From assembly GCF_000190595.1 (NCBI RefSeq), contig NC_015167.1, positions 2,345,501 through 2,409,500 on the forward strand: a stretch of 64,000 bases of DNA, read 5' to 3'. Positions 8,385-17,841 of the stretch are shown piece by piece. The position numbers and the translations under genes were made by a program. This DNA is from Cellulophaga lytica DSM 7489. GTDB lineage: Bacteria; Bacteroidota; Bacteroidia; Flavobacteriales; Flavobacteriaceae. The notes beneath the pieces are model-generated. The model was given only the letters and a program-made list of their open reading frames with translations, had not been told where the DNA came from and ran no database searches. How positions within the stretch are numbered: the first letter of the stretch is position 1; each line of letters starts with the position of its first letter.

Positions 8385-10898
8385 CTAATAAATTGGAGTT
8401 TCACTATCTTCCTTATCAAAATCTCTTCTTAATCTATATTCATTCTTAGCTAGTGCTTTGAATTTAGACCATTTCATATTGTCTCCCCTAAATTTTGAAA
8501 ACCTATAAATTAATTGCTCTAAATTCAGATTCTTAAATTTATCAGACACTTGCTCTGTAAAATCACACCCATTAACACTCATAATTTTTAATTGGGTTAA
8601 TTCGGCTAATTCTACAGGTAATGGGGAATACCAAAACTTTTCTATTCCTAATACTCGTAAGGATTTCATTCCTCCTATCCATTTCGGAATTTGTCTTTTA
8701 GTATATGGTGCATTTATGTATAGGGTGTCTAAATTTAAGTCTGCAATGGTCTCTGGGTAAGTTTCAAATTCTTTACTAATGCTTTGTAACCATAAAAATT
8801 TAAGCGTTTTCCAACGTGATGCGGTAACTATAGCATTATAACCAAAATTTTCACACCATAAAACTTTAAAAGTTTCAATGTTAGGTACCTCTAAATTTTC
8901 TATAGATTGTATATCATTGTTATAAAATAATTTTAGCGTTTTTAGTTTATTTAAAGTAACCTTAGGAAATTCTGCAATACTTTCACAATCTTTAATTTCT
9001 AAAAACCTTATGTTAGGTGTATGTTCTAATAATAATTTAATAACACTAGTATTACCGTTAAAATTTGTAATTGTTAAGTTTTTTAAGTTAGGGTGTAAAT
9101 AAGTGGTTAAATCATTATTTTGTTGGGTATTACTTTTATTAAAATCAATGCTTAATGTTTCTAAATTACAAAGTGTTTTTAGTGCTGATCCTAAATCTTT
9201 TACGTTGCCGTTAAAATTAAATTCTTTAATATTTTCAGGGTTTCTAAAATTATTAAAATCTAAAATCTCATTTTTGCCATCATTAACATCGCCTAATTTC
9301 ATTTTTTTAGCACTTATTAGAGAATGAAATTTTTGTAATTCAGTTATAGGTGTTCTTACTAGCTCTATATTTTTTACTAAAAAATCTTCAGTTCCTGGCT
9401 TAACTTGTTTTATAAATTTAATGGTAAGATTATCTGTTTTTCTAGGTAAGTTATCTGTATTTAAAACTAGTGCTTCTGCACGGTGTACTGTTAAGGTTTT
9501 TAAATGCTTTATTTTAGAAAATGCTTGAGGAAAATTAGCAACATCAGCATTTGTTATTTTACCCTTAACAGGATTATATATTCCGTATACAAGAACGTCT
9601 TTTAGATTTTTACACTCGTGGATATCCTCTAAAACCCATTCTAAATTATGTGCTAATCTATATGCAAGCGTATCCAATTTTTTAAAAGCAGACAGTGTAT
9701 ATGCACTTTTTTGTTTTGGAGCATCGCACATAATTTCTATATCTTTTAAATTAGGAAAAAATAAGGCGTTATCTAATACAAAACTTAGAAGTTTTTGATT
9801 TCGGATAACAATACTTTTTAACTTAGTTGCAGACATTTCTCCATAAGGTATAAACGCTACATGCAAACTTTTAAAACGCTTAATATTTGGTCCAAAAATA
9901 AATGCAGCAGGAACTTTCTTTAATTTTGGTAAAGAAACTGCCTCAAAAAACTCTAACCTTTTAAATTCACTAACAGATGCAGGAAATTGTTCTAACTCCC
10001 TCATACCACTTAGCCTTAATGTTTTTAGTTTTGGCAAGTAACCAAGTGTTTCTGGTAAAGCAGTTAGATTTTTAAGCCTAAAAAGCTCTAATTTTGTTAA
10101 ACTTGCTGGGAGCTCTACATTAGAGAGGTCTTTTACTTCAAAAGAGCCCATTCTTAAATGCTTTAAACTAGTAAGTTCTGTAAGCCAAGTAAAGTTAACT
10201 ATGTTAGGGTTAGGATCGTCATCACCAAAAGGAAAACTCCCTCTAAACTCCAACTTTTTAAGTGTTTTTAACTTGGTCATTCCTATAGGAATCCAGACAA
10301 GGTTTGGTGCTGCTAGTATAAACTCTTTTAAGTTAACTAATCGTTCTAGTTCTTCTGGTATGTATTTATAATCAATGTCAAGTTCAAGTTTCTCTAATGA
10401 AGTAAGTTGCGTTATGTTGTTTACAACGTTACTAAAACCTTCTTTCTGTCTAGAGGTGCTAATTGTTAATTCTTTAATACCATTAAACTGACCTAAAAGA
10501 CGTGGTGTTTCTATGAAAAGTTCAATAACCTCTTTACTTCTATATTCAAGCGAAAGCGTTAAACGCTCACAAACAAGTTTATATAATTTAAAAAGGTCTA
10601 AATCTTTTGAAAGTAGGCCGTACTCCAATATAGATTCCAGTTTCTTGTCAAAAGCTTTAGAATCTTTTGTTGTAGTTATTTTTTTTCGACTCTTAAAGGC
10701 TATTTGCAAAGCCTCTGGAGCCTGTTTTTTTATAATGTTAGCACACTCCGTTCTAATTTGCTTGTTTTTAGTAGATTTCGCAAGTACAAAAATCTCGTAA
10801 TAAAAATCTTCTGGGTAATTTTTGCAAGCTTTAATATTTTTAAAAGATGATTCCTCTTCAAAAAAGTTGAAACCGAATTCGTGATTAGCAATTATCAT
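8385..10898 (-). CDS. large cytoplasmic leucine-rich repeat protein
   Basis: An 837-residue protein without signal peptide or membrane segment. The first ~130 residues are helical and charged. After that come many irregular leucine-rich repeats (for example LTSLEKLELDI, LKTLKKLEFRG, LPASLTKLELFRLKNL, LPKLKTLRLSGM), continuing to about residue 810. It ends in a short basic and acidic tail (residues 800-837). LRRs normally bind proteins. It is divergent from the DUF4132 giant gene (222 nt apart), and another LRR protein lies at 20260-22005, so the two may serve the same system. There is no enzymatic domain that I recognise. Confidence 0.88.
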   Translation of the reverse strand: MIIANHEFGFNFFEEESSFKNIKACKNYPEDFYYEIFVLAKSTKNKQIRTECANIIKKQAPEALQIAFKSRKKITTTKDSKAFDKKLESILEYGLLSKDLDLFKLYKLVCERLTLSLEYRSKEVIELFIETPRLLGQFNGIKELTISTSRQKEGFSNVVNNITQLTSLEKLELDIDYKYIPEELERLVNLKEFILAAPNLVWIPIGMTKLKTLKKLEFRGSFPFGDDDPNPNIVNFTWLTELTSLKHLRMGSFEVKDLSNVELPASLTKLELFRLKNLTALPETLGYLPKLKTLRLSGMRELEQFPASVSEFKRLEFFEAVSLPKLKKVPAAFIFGPNIKRFKSLHVAFIPYGEMSATKLKSIVIRNQKLLSFVLDNALFFPNLKDIEIMCDAPKQKSAYTLSAFKKLDTLAYRLAHNLEWVLEDIHECKNLKDVLVYGIYNPVKGKITNADVANFPQAFSKIKHLKTLTVHRAEALVLNTDNLPRKTDNLTIKFIKQVKPGTEDFLVKNIELVRTPITELQKFHSLISAKKMKLGDVNDGKNEILDFNNFRNPENIKEFNFNGNVKDLGSALKTLCNLETLSIDFNKSNTQQNNDLTTYLHPNLKNLTITNFNGNTSVIKLLLEHTPNIRFLEIKDCESIAEFPKVTLNKLKTLKLFYNNDIQSIENLEVPNIETFKVLWCENFGYNAIVTASRWKTLKFLWLQSISKEFETYPETIADLNLDTLYINAPYTKRQIPKWIGGMKSLRVLGIEKFWYSPLPVELAELTQLKIMSVNGCDFTEQVSDKFKNLNLEQLIYRFSKFRGDNMKWSKFKALAKNEYRLRRDFDKEDSETPIY

Positions 10899-10921
10899 AA
10901 GGCAGTTTAATTTTAATGTTA

Positions 10922-10929
10922 CAAACCTA
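10922..10929 (-). promoter_or_regulatory. -7 promoter element for the LRR gene
   Basis: TAGGTTTG on the minus strand matches TAnnTTTG and ends 23 nt before the ATG at 10898. No ideal -33 TTG is visible. Confidence 0.4.
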
Positions 10930-10975
10930 AAATATTTACAGGTAGGTTTTATAACGGTATTCAGTTAGGCTAAAA

Positions 10976-10995
10976 TATCCCATAATTCAGGGATA
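10976..10995. promoter_or_regulatory. inverted repeat in the LRR/DUF4132 divergent promoter region
   Basis: TATCCC and GGGATA form a 6-bp inverted repeat with an 8-nt spacer in the 222-bp region between the divergent LRR and DUF4132 genes. It stands out in otherwise AT-only sequence. It could be an operator shared by both genes, but nothing else supports this. Confidence 0.25.
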
Positions 10996-11120
10996 AAAAA
11001 TGTTTGTAGTCTTAATAATTTGCGAAAGTTTTAAGATTAAATAAAATAAGAACATAAAGACTTAGTTTATATTTAAAACATAGTAAACAAAGCCTAAATT
11101 TATAAAAGAATATTACCTAT

Positions 11121-14100
11121 ATGATTCCATTTGAAAAAGCACAAGCGTATATTAAAAAGTATAAAAAAGAAGAATTAACAGACGCAGATTTTGAACAGTT
11201 TTCATATCCATATCAAGTGTTGGGTATGATTGTGGCAGATGTGCTTAACCCACGACAAAGACACGAGACTGTAACTATTTTCTCTAATGTGTTTGATGAT
11301 GAAACTACCGTAAACCCATGGGCAACTGAAGAAGGTATACGCTTAGGTTCTTTTTTGTTTGGAGATATACAATCTCCTTTTTTACCAGTGTTATGGAGTA
11401 TGTTTAATGCCTTGCCTTACCAAAACGGGTATAGTAGAAGAGCTTTTAGAACAAAACCAAACACAGATCATTTATATAATAAGTTAGAGTATTTTAAACG
11501 TCTTTTATATGCTAACCGTAGTGGTTTTGGCTATTTGTCATTAAAAGAACAATTTCAGTATTCTACGTATTTTGATAATAGACACAGTTATTTTTTTGCT
11601 GTTGTATTGGAGTTTAAGGGTGAGTTGGTAGATGAGGTTGTAAAAGATATTATACAGGGCGAAGATGAAATTGGTGGTATAAGTAGGGATATAATTAAAG
11701 GTTTATTACTTACAAAAAAAGAGGCGTATTGGGAGTTGGTAGCTAAACTTTTGCTTGCAGCACAACGCCAAGAAGGGTTAAGGCAAACTATTTTAGAATC
11801 TATTGATACTACCAGTTTGGGAGCTCTAAAATATATGATGAATGTAATTTTAGAGCATGATTTAACTCGTTTTAGTAGTGTAGTTAGAGCAGTAGACACG
11901 TGGTTTGGATTTGGTTGGGAAGCTCCTAAAAAATCTACAATAAAAAGAGTTTTAGAATTAAGTAGAGATCATATTTTAGATTTAAAAAATATTGAAGACT
12001 GTTTAACTAGTAATGATAATTTAGAAATTTATATAGGTCTTTGGGCTATTGGTTTAATAAATGTAGATGCTGCTAACCAAAAAGCATTAGAGTTGGTTTA
12101 TAAAACAGATAGTTTAGAGAAAAAAATACTGTGTCTGTATTTTGTAAGTCAAACGCAGCGTACCCAGAATTCTATTGTTGATTATTATAAAAAAGAACTA
12201 GGCAATAACCCTGCATTAGATTATTGGTTAACTGTTAATTTACCTGTTTTAGAAATAGATAATGATCTTTTTAGTCGAATTGAAAAAATAGCAACGAGTC
12301 TACCAAAAGATGGTAAGGTGTATGAAGGAATGGTTTTTTCTTGGCTAAATTTTACAGTTACACCAAACTATTTTTATAATTTTTTAATCAAGCATGCTTC
12401 AGAAGAGCAATTAATTTTGTTATCTAATGATTTAGCAAAGCTGCCATCAGAAATTAGAGAAAGTTATATTAGAAAAATTTTCCCAAACCATTATACATAT
12501 TCTTTTGGATATAGTTACGGAAGAACAAAACCAAAAATGCTTGTACTATCTAAAGATGCATGGCGAAGAGAATTAGCGCACCAAGCAGTTAAAGATAGAA
12601 ATGAGTCTGTAATGTCTACGGGTCTAACGGTTTTTCATCATATGCCTTTATACCAAAAAGAATTAGATATTATAGAGGATTTATTTGGACGTAAAAACAA
12701 AACTTTACGCTCTGGGTTAATAAAACTTGTAATTAAGCAGCCAGAAAAAGTATTTAAGCAAACTACGCAAAATTTAATCACATCTAAAAGTGTAGATAGG
12801 CGCTTAGCTGCATTAGAAATACTAACAATTGTAGATGAAGAGGAGAAATACCCAGACTTTATAGAAGAACAAATAACACTGTTTAAAGAACGCCCTAAAT
12901 TTACAAAGAACGAAAGTGTATTTTTAGATAAGTTTTCTAAAACAAAAGTAGGGTATACGTTTAGTAATGGTTTTGGAGCTGTAGACTATAACAACTTAAC
13001 ACCTTTATATACACCACAGGTAAATTTTGAAGAGCCTAAAAGTTTATTTGATAAACTTGGTTTTACACCATCAAAATTTAAGTTCAAAAAATTTATAGAT
13101 GATGAAAAAATTGTAACTCAAATAAATAAGTTAATAAATCTTATACATGAAAATAGAAATTATGAGTACCAGTTTGAGGCTTATGATGGAGAAACAGGTA
13201 CAACATTAATTGCAAATGGTATTCATAACATAAAAAGAATTCAAGAAATTGTTACGCCAGAAGTACATTTAAAAAATGTTCCTTTAGCAGATCTTTGGAT
13301 AAAGTGGTATGAAGAAAGTGGCCTTAATGATTTTGAAATGTATATGGCCATACGCTACATTAATAGAGTTAATGCTCCTTATGGTAATTATGATAAATTA
13401 GAAGATTATGTACAAAAATATGTACCTAATTTAGAAGCTATAAATGTAGACGCATCAGACCGTAGTTATTACAGTGTAAATTCTAAATACACAAAAGTAT
13501 TAAACCTGTTACTTAATGCTTACGCAGATATGCCAGCATTATTTAGCTTTAAGTTAAGCTTATGGGAAGATGTTATTGCTAATTTTCCAGAGAAATTAAA
13601 AACAACTAAATTTTCATACAAAGGGTATATGTATGACAATTACAACTGGGTAAGTGTTGTAGATGGTTTGGTTTGTGTTATCAATCAAGATGAATTAACT
13701 GAGTATGGTACATTAGAACAACTAAAAAAATACTGGGATATAAAAATGTATTTGGCTGCACAATACATAGGGTATCCAAAGGTAATAACAAACATTAAAG
13801 ACATTACAGATAAAAAAATACAAGACAGAGGTTTGGTATTGCCGTATTTAGATATTTCTTTAGTGTTGTATCAAAAAAATATAATTAATAAAGACGATCT
13901 TCTTTTTCAGGCACTATACTTATCAGAACTAATGTCTATTTTAGATGGGGTGCAAAATTACAGACTACGTAACGGTAGTTTAGATGTAGCATTGGTTCCA
14001 AAAGGTGTTCTTGCAGAGCTTAAAGCAAATATACTTTCTGTAGAGTTAGAGCGTGGAGATTTAGCAACAGATGCATCAGAATATATTTCTTCTCTTTATA

Positions 14101-16109
14101 AAGTAGAAGGTGTAGACTATGTTTTTAAAGTACTACAACGCATGGGTAAAGATACTTTTGAGCGTGGTTATAGCTATTATGGAGACAGTAAAAGATCTAA
14201 GTTTAGCTCTATCTTAAAAAAGAGTGTGTTAAAAGAAACCGAAACTTATACAGACTTTGCAGCACTAGCAAATGAAACTAAAATTCCTAAAAAACGTTTA
14301 GTAGAGCTTGCTTGTTACGCAACGCAATGGGCAGGTTTTGTAGGTGAGTATCTTGGGTTAGAAAAATTAGAAGATGCAGTTTGGTGGTTTCAAGCACATG
14401 CATCAGAATATATGAGTAGCGAAAAAGAAACCATTATTTCTAGGTATTCTAATATTCCAAAGTCCGACTTTGCAATTGGAGCTATAGACATAGACTGGTT
14501 TAATAAAGTGTATAAAAGTATAGGCAAAGCCAACTGGAAAATTTTACATGAAGCAGCCAAATATATTACAGATGGTAATGGGCACAGACAAGTAAAACTA
14601 TACTCTAGTGTAATGCTTGGCGAAGTAAAAATTACAGAGACCTTAAAAAAAATAAAGGAAAAAAGAGATAAAGACTATGTACGTGCTTTAGGCTTAATTC
14701 CGCTTAGTAAAACTATTCCAGAAAAAGATTTATTAAAACGCTACAACTTGTTGCAACAGTTTTTAAAAGAAAGCAAGCAGTTTGGTGCACAACGTCAAGA
14801 GAGCGAGAAAAATGCAGTAGAAATTGCGTTAGACAACCTGTCTAGAAACGCAGGTTTTCAAGACCGCGTACGCTTTAGTTGGGCTATGGAGAGTAAAGCA
14901 ACTTTAGCAATAATGGAAAACGCCGTTTTAAAGTTTGATGATGCAGTTATAGAACTGGTAATTACAGAAGATGGCAAAACAGATATTTTAGTAACTAAAG
15001 GCAATAAAAAACAAAAATCTATACCTGCTAAGTATAAAAAAGACAAGCAAGTATTGGCCTTAAAAGAAGGCAAGTCTTACTTATCTAAACAATACAGTAG
15101 AACCCGTTTGTCTTTAGAAAATGCAATGGTAAATGAAGATGAGTTTACAGCAGCAGAGATTCAAAAAATAATGCAACACCCAATAGTTAAAGTTATGCTT
15201 AGCAAATTGGTGTTGTTTGCTCCAGAAAAAGAATTTTCTGGTTTTTATACAGACGGAGTATTAACAGATACAGAAGGTAAAAAGCATCAATTGCAAGATG
15301 ATGATGTTTTGGTAATTGCACACCCATCTCACCTATACAAAGCCGTACAGTGGGACTTGTACCAAAAACACCTATTTGCAGAGCGTTTGGTACAGCCGTT
15401 TAAGCAGGTATTTAGAGAGTTATACTTGGTTACTAAAGATGAGCTAGAGCTTGGTGCAAAGTCAGAGCGTTACCAAGGACACCAAATTCAGCCTAAAAAA
15501 ACAGTAGCATTATTGCGTAGCAGAGGTTGGACGGTAAGTCATGAAGACGGGTTACAAAAAGTATATCATAAAAAAGGCTTTATGGCAACAATGTATGCTA
15601 TGGCAGACTGGTTTTCTCCAGCAGATATAGAGGCACCAACCTTAGAGCACATTGTATTTTATTCCTTAGAAAATTACAAGCCAATTCCGTTAAAAGACGT
15701 GCCATCTGTAGTTTTTAGTGAAATTATGAGAGACATAGACCTTGTGGTTAGTGTTGCTCACGTAGGTGGTGTAGACCCAGAAGCTAGCCATAGCACTATG
15801 CAAATGCGAGCAGCATTGGCAACCGAGTCTGCACAGCTTTTTAAACTTAAAAACATTACAGTTAAAGAGCGCCACATATTGGTAGCAGGTACTTTGGGCG
15901 AGTATAGCATACATTTAGGAAGCGGACAAGTAAGTAAAAACGGCTTACAATTATCTATAATTCCGGTTCACAGTCAGCACAGAGGACGTATGTTTTTACC
16001 CTTTGTAGACGACGATCCAAAATCGGCAGAAATTATTTCTAAAATGAAGCTTTTATCAGAAGACAACAAAATACAAGATCCAACCATTTTAGCACAAATT
16101 AATAGCTAA
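11121..16109 (+). CDS. giant DUF4132 / MolR-like protein
   Basis: A soluble protein of 1662 residues without signal peptide. The first ~1000 residues look like helical repeats. The C-terminal third has the features I associate with DUF4132 proteins (E. coli MolR type): YVRALGLIPLSK, RFSWAMESKATL, VLVIAHPSHLY, then the strongly conserved end GGVDPEASHSTMQMRAAL, YSIHLGSG, HSQHRGRMFLPFVDDDP and AEIISKMKLLSEDNKIQDPTIL. The function of the family is unknown; some members occur with MoxR ATPase and VWA proteins, neither of which is visible here. The 138-residue gene downstream, after a REP-like element, may be its partner. Confidence 0.85.
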   Translation: MIPFEKAQAYIKKYKKEELTDADFEQFSYPYQVLGMIVADVLNPRQRHETVTIFSNVFDDETTVNPWATEEGIRLGSFLFGDIQSPFLPVLWSMFNALPYQNGYSRRAFRTKPNTDHLYNKLEYFKRLLYANRSGFGYLSLKEQFQYSTYFDNRHSYFFAVVLEFKGELVDEVVKDIIQGEDEIGGISRDIIKGLLLTKKEAYWELVAKLLLAAQRQEGLRQTILESIDTTSLGALKYMMNVILEHDLTRFSSVVRAVDTWFGFGWEAPKKSTIKRVLELSRDHILDLKNIEDCLTSNDNLEIYIGLWAIGLINVDAANQKALELVYKTDSLEKKILCLYFVSQTQRTQNSIVDYYKKELGNNPALDYWLTVNLPVLEIDNDLFSRIEKIATSLPKDGKVYEGMVFSWLNFTVTPNYFYNFLIKHASEEQLILLSNDLAKLPSEIRESYIRKIFPNHYTYSFGYSYGRTKPKMLVLSKDAWRRELAHQAVKDRNESVMSTGLTVFHHMPLYQKELDIIEDLFGRKNKTLRSGLIKLVIKQPEKVFKQTTQNLITSKSVDRRLAALEILTIVDEEEKYPDFIEEQITLFKERPKFTKNESVFLDKFSKTKVGYTFSNGFGAVDYNNLTPLYTPQVNFEEPKSLFDKLGFTPSKFKFKKFIDDEKIVTQINKLINLIHENRNYEYQFEAYDGETGTTLIANGIHNIKRIQEIVTPEVHLKNVPLADLWIKWYEESGLNDFEMYMAIRYINRVNAPYGNYDKLEDYVQKYVPNLEAINVDASDRSYYSVNSKYTKVLNLLLNAYADMPALFSFKLSLWEDVIANFPEKLKTTKFSYKGYMYDNYNWVSVVDGLVCVINQDELTEYGTLEQLKKYWDIKMYLAAQYIGYPKVITNIKDITDKKIQDRGLVLPYLDISLVLYQKNIINKDDLLFQALYLSELMSILDGVQNYRLRNGSLDVALVPKGVLAELKANILSVELERGDLATDASEYISSLYKVEGVDYVFKVLQRMGKDTFERGYSYYGDSKRSKFSSILKKSVLKETETYTDFAALANETKIPKKRLVELACYATQWAGFVGEYLGLEKLEDAVWWFQAHASEYMSSEKETIISRYSNIPKSDFAIGAIDIDWFNKVYKSIGKANWKILHEAAKYITDGNGHRQVKLYSSVMLGEVKITETLKKIKEKRDKDYVRALGLIPLSKTIPEKDLLKRYNLLQQFLKESKQFGAQRQESEKNAVEIALDNLSRNAGFQDRVRFSWAMESKATLAIMENAVLKFDDAVIELVITEDGKTDILVTKGNKKQKSIPAKYKKDKQVLALKEGKSYLSKQYSRTRLSLENAMVNEDEFTAAEIQKIMQHPIVKVMLSKLVLFAPEKEFSGFYTDGVLTDTEGKKHQLQDDDVLVIAHPSHLYKAVQWDLYQKHLFAERLVQPFKQVFRELYLVTKDELELGAKSERYQGHQIQPKKTVALLRSRGWTVSHEDGLQKVYHKKGFMATMYAMADWFSPADIEAPTLEHIVFYSLENYKPIPLKDVPSVVFSEIMRDIDLVVSVAHVGGVDPEASHSTMQMRAALATESAQLFKLKNITVKERHILVAGTLGEYSIHLGSGQVSKNGLQLSIIPVHSQHRGRMFLPFVDDDPKSAEIISKMKLLSEDNKIQDPTILAQINS

Positions 16110-16123
16110 TTTAAAAATAATAA

Positions 16124-16213
16124 GGGCGTTCCCCACTTAAGGTGGGGCGGGCTTTTGTTGCAAGTCCTCGTGCTATCGCACTGTGGGCTTTACACGCCAA
16201 TCCCTAACGCGCC
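16124..16213. repeat. GC-rich REP-like intergenic repeat element
   Basis: About 90 bp between the DUF4132 gene and the 138-residue gene, far richer in G+C than the surroundings. It contains nested inverted repeats: the outer ends GCGTT and AACGC pair, an inner hairpin CCCCAC-TTAAG-GTGGGG follows, and a second hairpin GTGC-TATC-GCAC sits in the middle, with GGGCTT and CAATCCCTAACGCG near the end. The whole could fold as a branched structure. The arrangement resembles intergenic repeats I remember from flavobacterial genomes. Only this copy is in the window. It may also act as a terminator or attenuator within the operon. Confidence 0.6.
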
Positions 16214-16231
16214 AAAAAACTATAAATACGT

Positions 16232-16648
16232 ATGCCACAACTAACACTACAACTTAAAAGACTAGGTAAAAAAAAGGTAAAACAAATACCATTAACCTTA
16301 GACGCAACTCCTAATAACTTGCAACAGTTATTGGTAGGTTGTGTAAAAAACCAAGTAGAAGCTTTTAATAAAAAAAGAGTAGAGGTTAATGTAGTTGGTT
16401 TTTTAAGTCCGGCAGAAATACAAGAACAAGCCCAGAGTGGTAAAGTAGATTTTGGCGATTTAGCAAATAAAGATTTAGCTGTAGAACAAGAAGCTATAGA
16501 TAATGTACTACTTGCTTTTAAAGACGGTCTTTTTGTTGTTTTTGTAGATGGTGATGAAGTTACCAGTTTAGATACTCCTTTACAATTAACAAAAGACAGT
16601 GTTGTAGCCTTTATACGTATGACGTTTTTGGTTGGCACTTACTGGTAG
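16232..16648 (+). CDS. small conserved-looking protein next to DUF4132, unknown function
   Basis: A soluble 138-residue protein with no signal peptide. The N-terminal half has a beta-hairpin followed by a helix (LTLQLKRLGKK, then NLQQLLVGCVKNQVEAFNKK). The C-terminal half is beta-rich and ends with LAFKDGLFVVFVDGDEV and FIRMTFLVGTYW. I do not know a named family, but proteins with this DGLFVVFVD/FIRMTFL ending occur, as I recall, beside DUF4132 genes. It lies 122 nt downstream of the giant gene in the same direction, so a partnership is inferred. Confidence 0.7.
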   Translation: MPQLTLQLKRLGKKKVKQIPLTLDATPNNLQQLLVGCVKNQVEAFNKKRVEVNVVGFLSPAEIQEQAQSGKVDFGDLANKDLAVEQEAIDNVLLAFKDGLFVVFVDGDEVTSLDTPLQLTKDSVVAFIRMTFLVGTYW

Positions 16649-16689
16649 TTTTTCGTATAAAGTAAACGTTTTAATTATAAAAAAAGATA

Positions 16690-17196
16690 ATGAAAAAAAT
16701 AGTTCTTCTTCTACTTGTATTAAACTTTGGTTGTATGAAAAACATAGCTAAACTGCCTAAGTCTGCTGAAATCACTGTGAAATATAGGGTTTTAGATGAA
16801 GAAATAAGCCCTAATAATACAAATTGCGCTAACAAAGTTGTTCCATATTTACAAATGAAGGACCACGATTGTTCATTTAAAATAGAAGAATTTGAGTTTG
16901 ATATTGAACGTAAATATGTACTTAACAAGAATGGAAGTTTAAAAGAGTACTGGCGATACTTGGCAGAAGGACCATTAACCTATTCTATGCAGCAACTAAA
17001 TGGAGATCTAAAGTTTAAGTCACACGAAAAACTAAATAATTTTAATATAATAGTAAAAGAAGATAGAACAGCAATTATAGACAACAATACTATCTTTAAA
17101 ATTGAAAGAATTTTTGAAAAAGAAAAGCTAATTTTAATTGAAAAAGGGAACAAAAATATTTTGGGAGGTAGAAGAATTTTGTATGCCTATAAGTAA
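16690..17196 (+). CDS. putative lipoprotein, unknown function
   Basis: A 168-residue protein with a short signal peptide ending in a lipobox (LNFGC, lipidated Cys15). The mature part is charged and beta-rich, with two further cysteines (residues 46 and 60, NCANKV and HDCSFK) that could form a disulfide. I recognise no family. It is 41 nt downstream of the DUF4132 partner gene and 26 nt upstream of the endonuclease V gene, so it may be part of the same transcript. Confidence 0.65.
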   Translation: MKKIVLLLLVLNFGCMKNIAKLPKSAEITVKYRVLDEEISPNNTNCANKVVPYLQMKDHDCSFKIEEFEFDIERKYVLNKNGSLKEYWRYLAEGPLTYSMQQLNGDLKFKSHEKLNNFNIIVKEDRTAIIDNNTIFKIERIFEKEKLILIEKGNKNILGGRRILYAYK

Positions 17197-17222
17197 GGCC
17201 AACTTAAAAAGAAACAAATATT

Positions 17223-17726
17223 ATGATTTTAGCCTTTGATACTTATTACTACAATAATAAAGCAAAAACAGTAGGTGTTAGCTTTAATAATTGGTTAGAT
17301 GATACTGTTTTTGAAATAAAGGAAGAAATTATAGAAGATGTGCCGGACTATGAACCGGGTGCATTTTATAAAAGAGAATTACCTTGTATTTTAAGTTTGC
17401 TTAAACAGTATAACTTAGAAGATGTTGAGTTAGTAATAGTAGATAGTTATGTTTTATTAGATGATGACGGAAAATTAGGTTTAGGCGGACATTTATATAA
17501 TAGTCTAGATAAAAAAAATCCTATTGTTGGTGTTGCAAAATCTAGTTTTCATTTAAATAAAACAAACAGTAAGCCTCTTTTAAGGGGAGACAGTATAAAG
17601 CCACTTTACATATCTGCTATAGGTATAAATTTAGATGAGGCTTATGAGTTAGTTAAATCTATGCACGGTAATTACAGAATGCCAACCTTATTGCAGATTT
17701 TAGATACCAAAACAAAAGAAAAATAA
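17223..17726 (+). CDS. endonuclease V family protein (short form)
   Basis: A 167-residue protein that matches the endonuclease V core, which cleaves near deaminated bases such as inosine. The candidate metal ligands are in order: Asp6 (LAFDTYY), Glu52 (YKRELPCIL) and Asp74 (VIVDSY). The wedge tyrosine of the PYIP motif corresponds to Tyr43 (PDYEPG). GLGGHLY and the IVGVAKS segment follow, and the C-terminus has MHGNYRMPTLL. It is shorter than the ~220-residue E. coli Nfi but all core segments are present. Whether it acts on DNA or RNA cannot be told. Its position among hypothetical genes is unusual for a repair gene. Confidence 0.85.
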   Translation: MILAFDTYYYNNKAKTVGVSFNNWLDDTVFEIKEEIIEDVPDYEPGAFYKRELPCILSLLKQYNLEDVELVIVDSYVLLDDDGKLGLGGHLYNSLDKKNPIVGVAKSSFHLNKTNSKPLLRGDSIKPLYISAIGINLDEAYELVKSMHGNYRMPTLLQILDTKTKEK

Positions 17727-17841
17727 TTACACTATTACTCTGTTTTTTAGACTTTTCTAAAAAGTAATATCCCTGAAAAAAGGGGTTTATATAACAATGT
17801 ATTGCTGTAAATTGCGATCAATTAATTGGTGTGCAATTGTT

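Noticed and set aside
10952-10958. Single TACCGTT on the minus strand upstream of the LRR gene
   Set aside because: No second half-site 21 bp away, so it does not form a LytTR operator.
16204-16638. Open frame of 144 codons on the minus strand, antisense to the 138-residue gene
   Set aside because: Low-complexity serine/threonine/leucine-rich translation typical of antisense reading of an AT-rich gene; the plus-strand gene has better composition and context.
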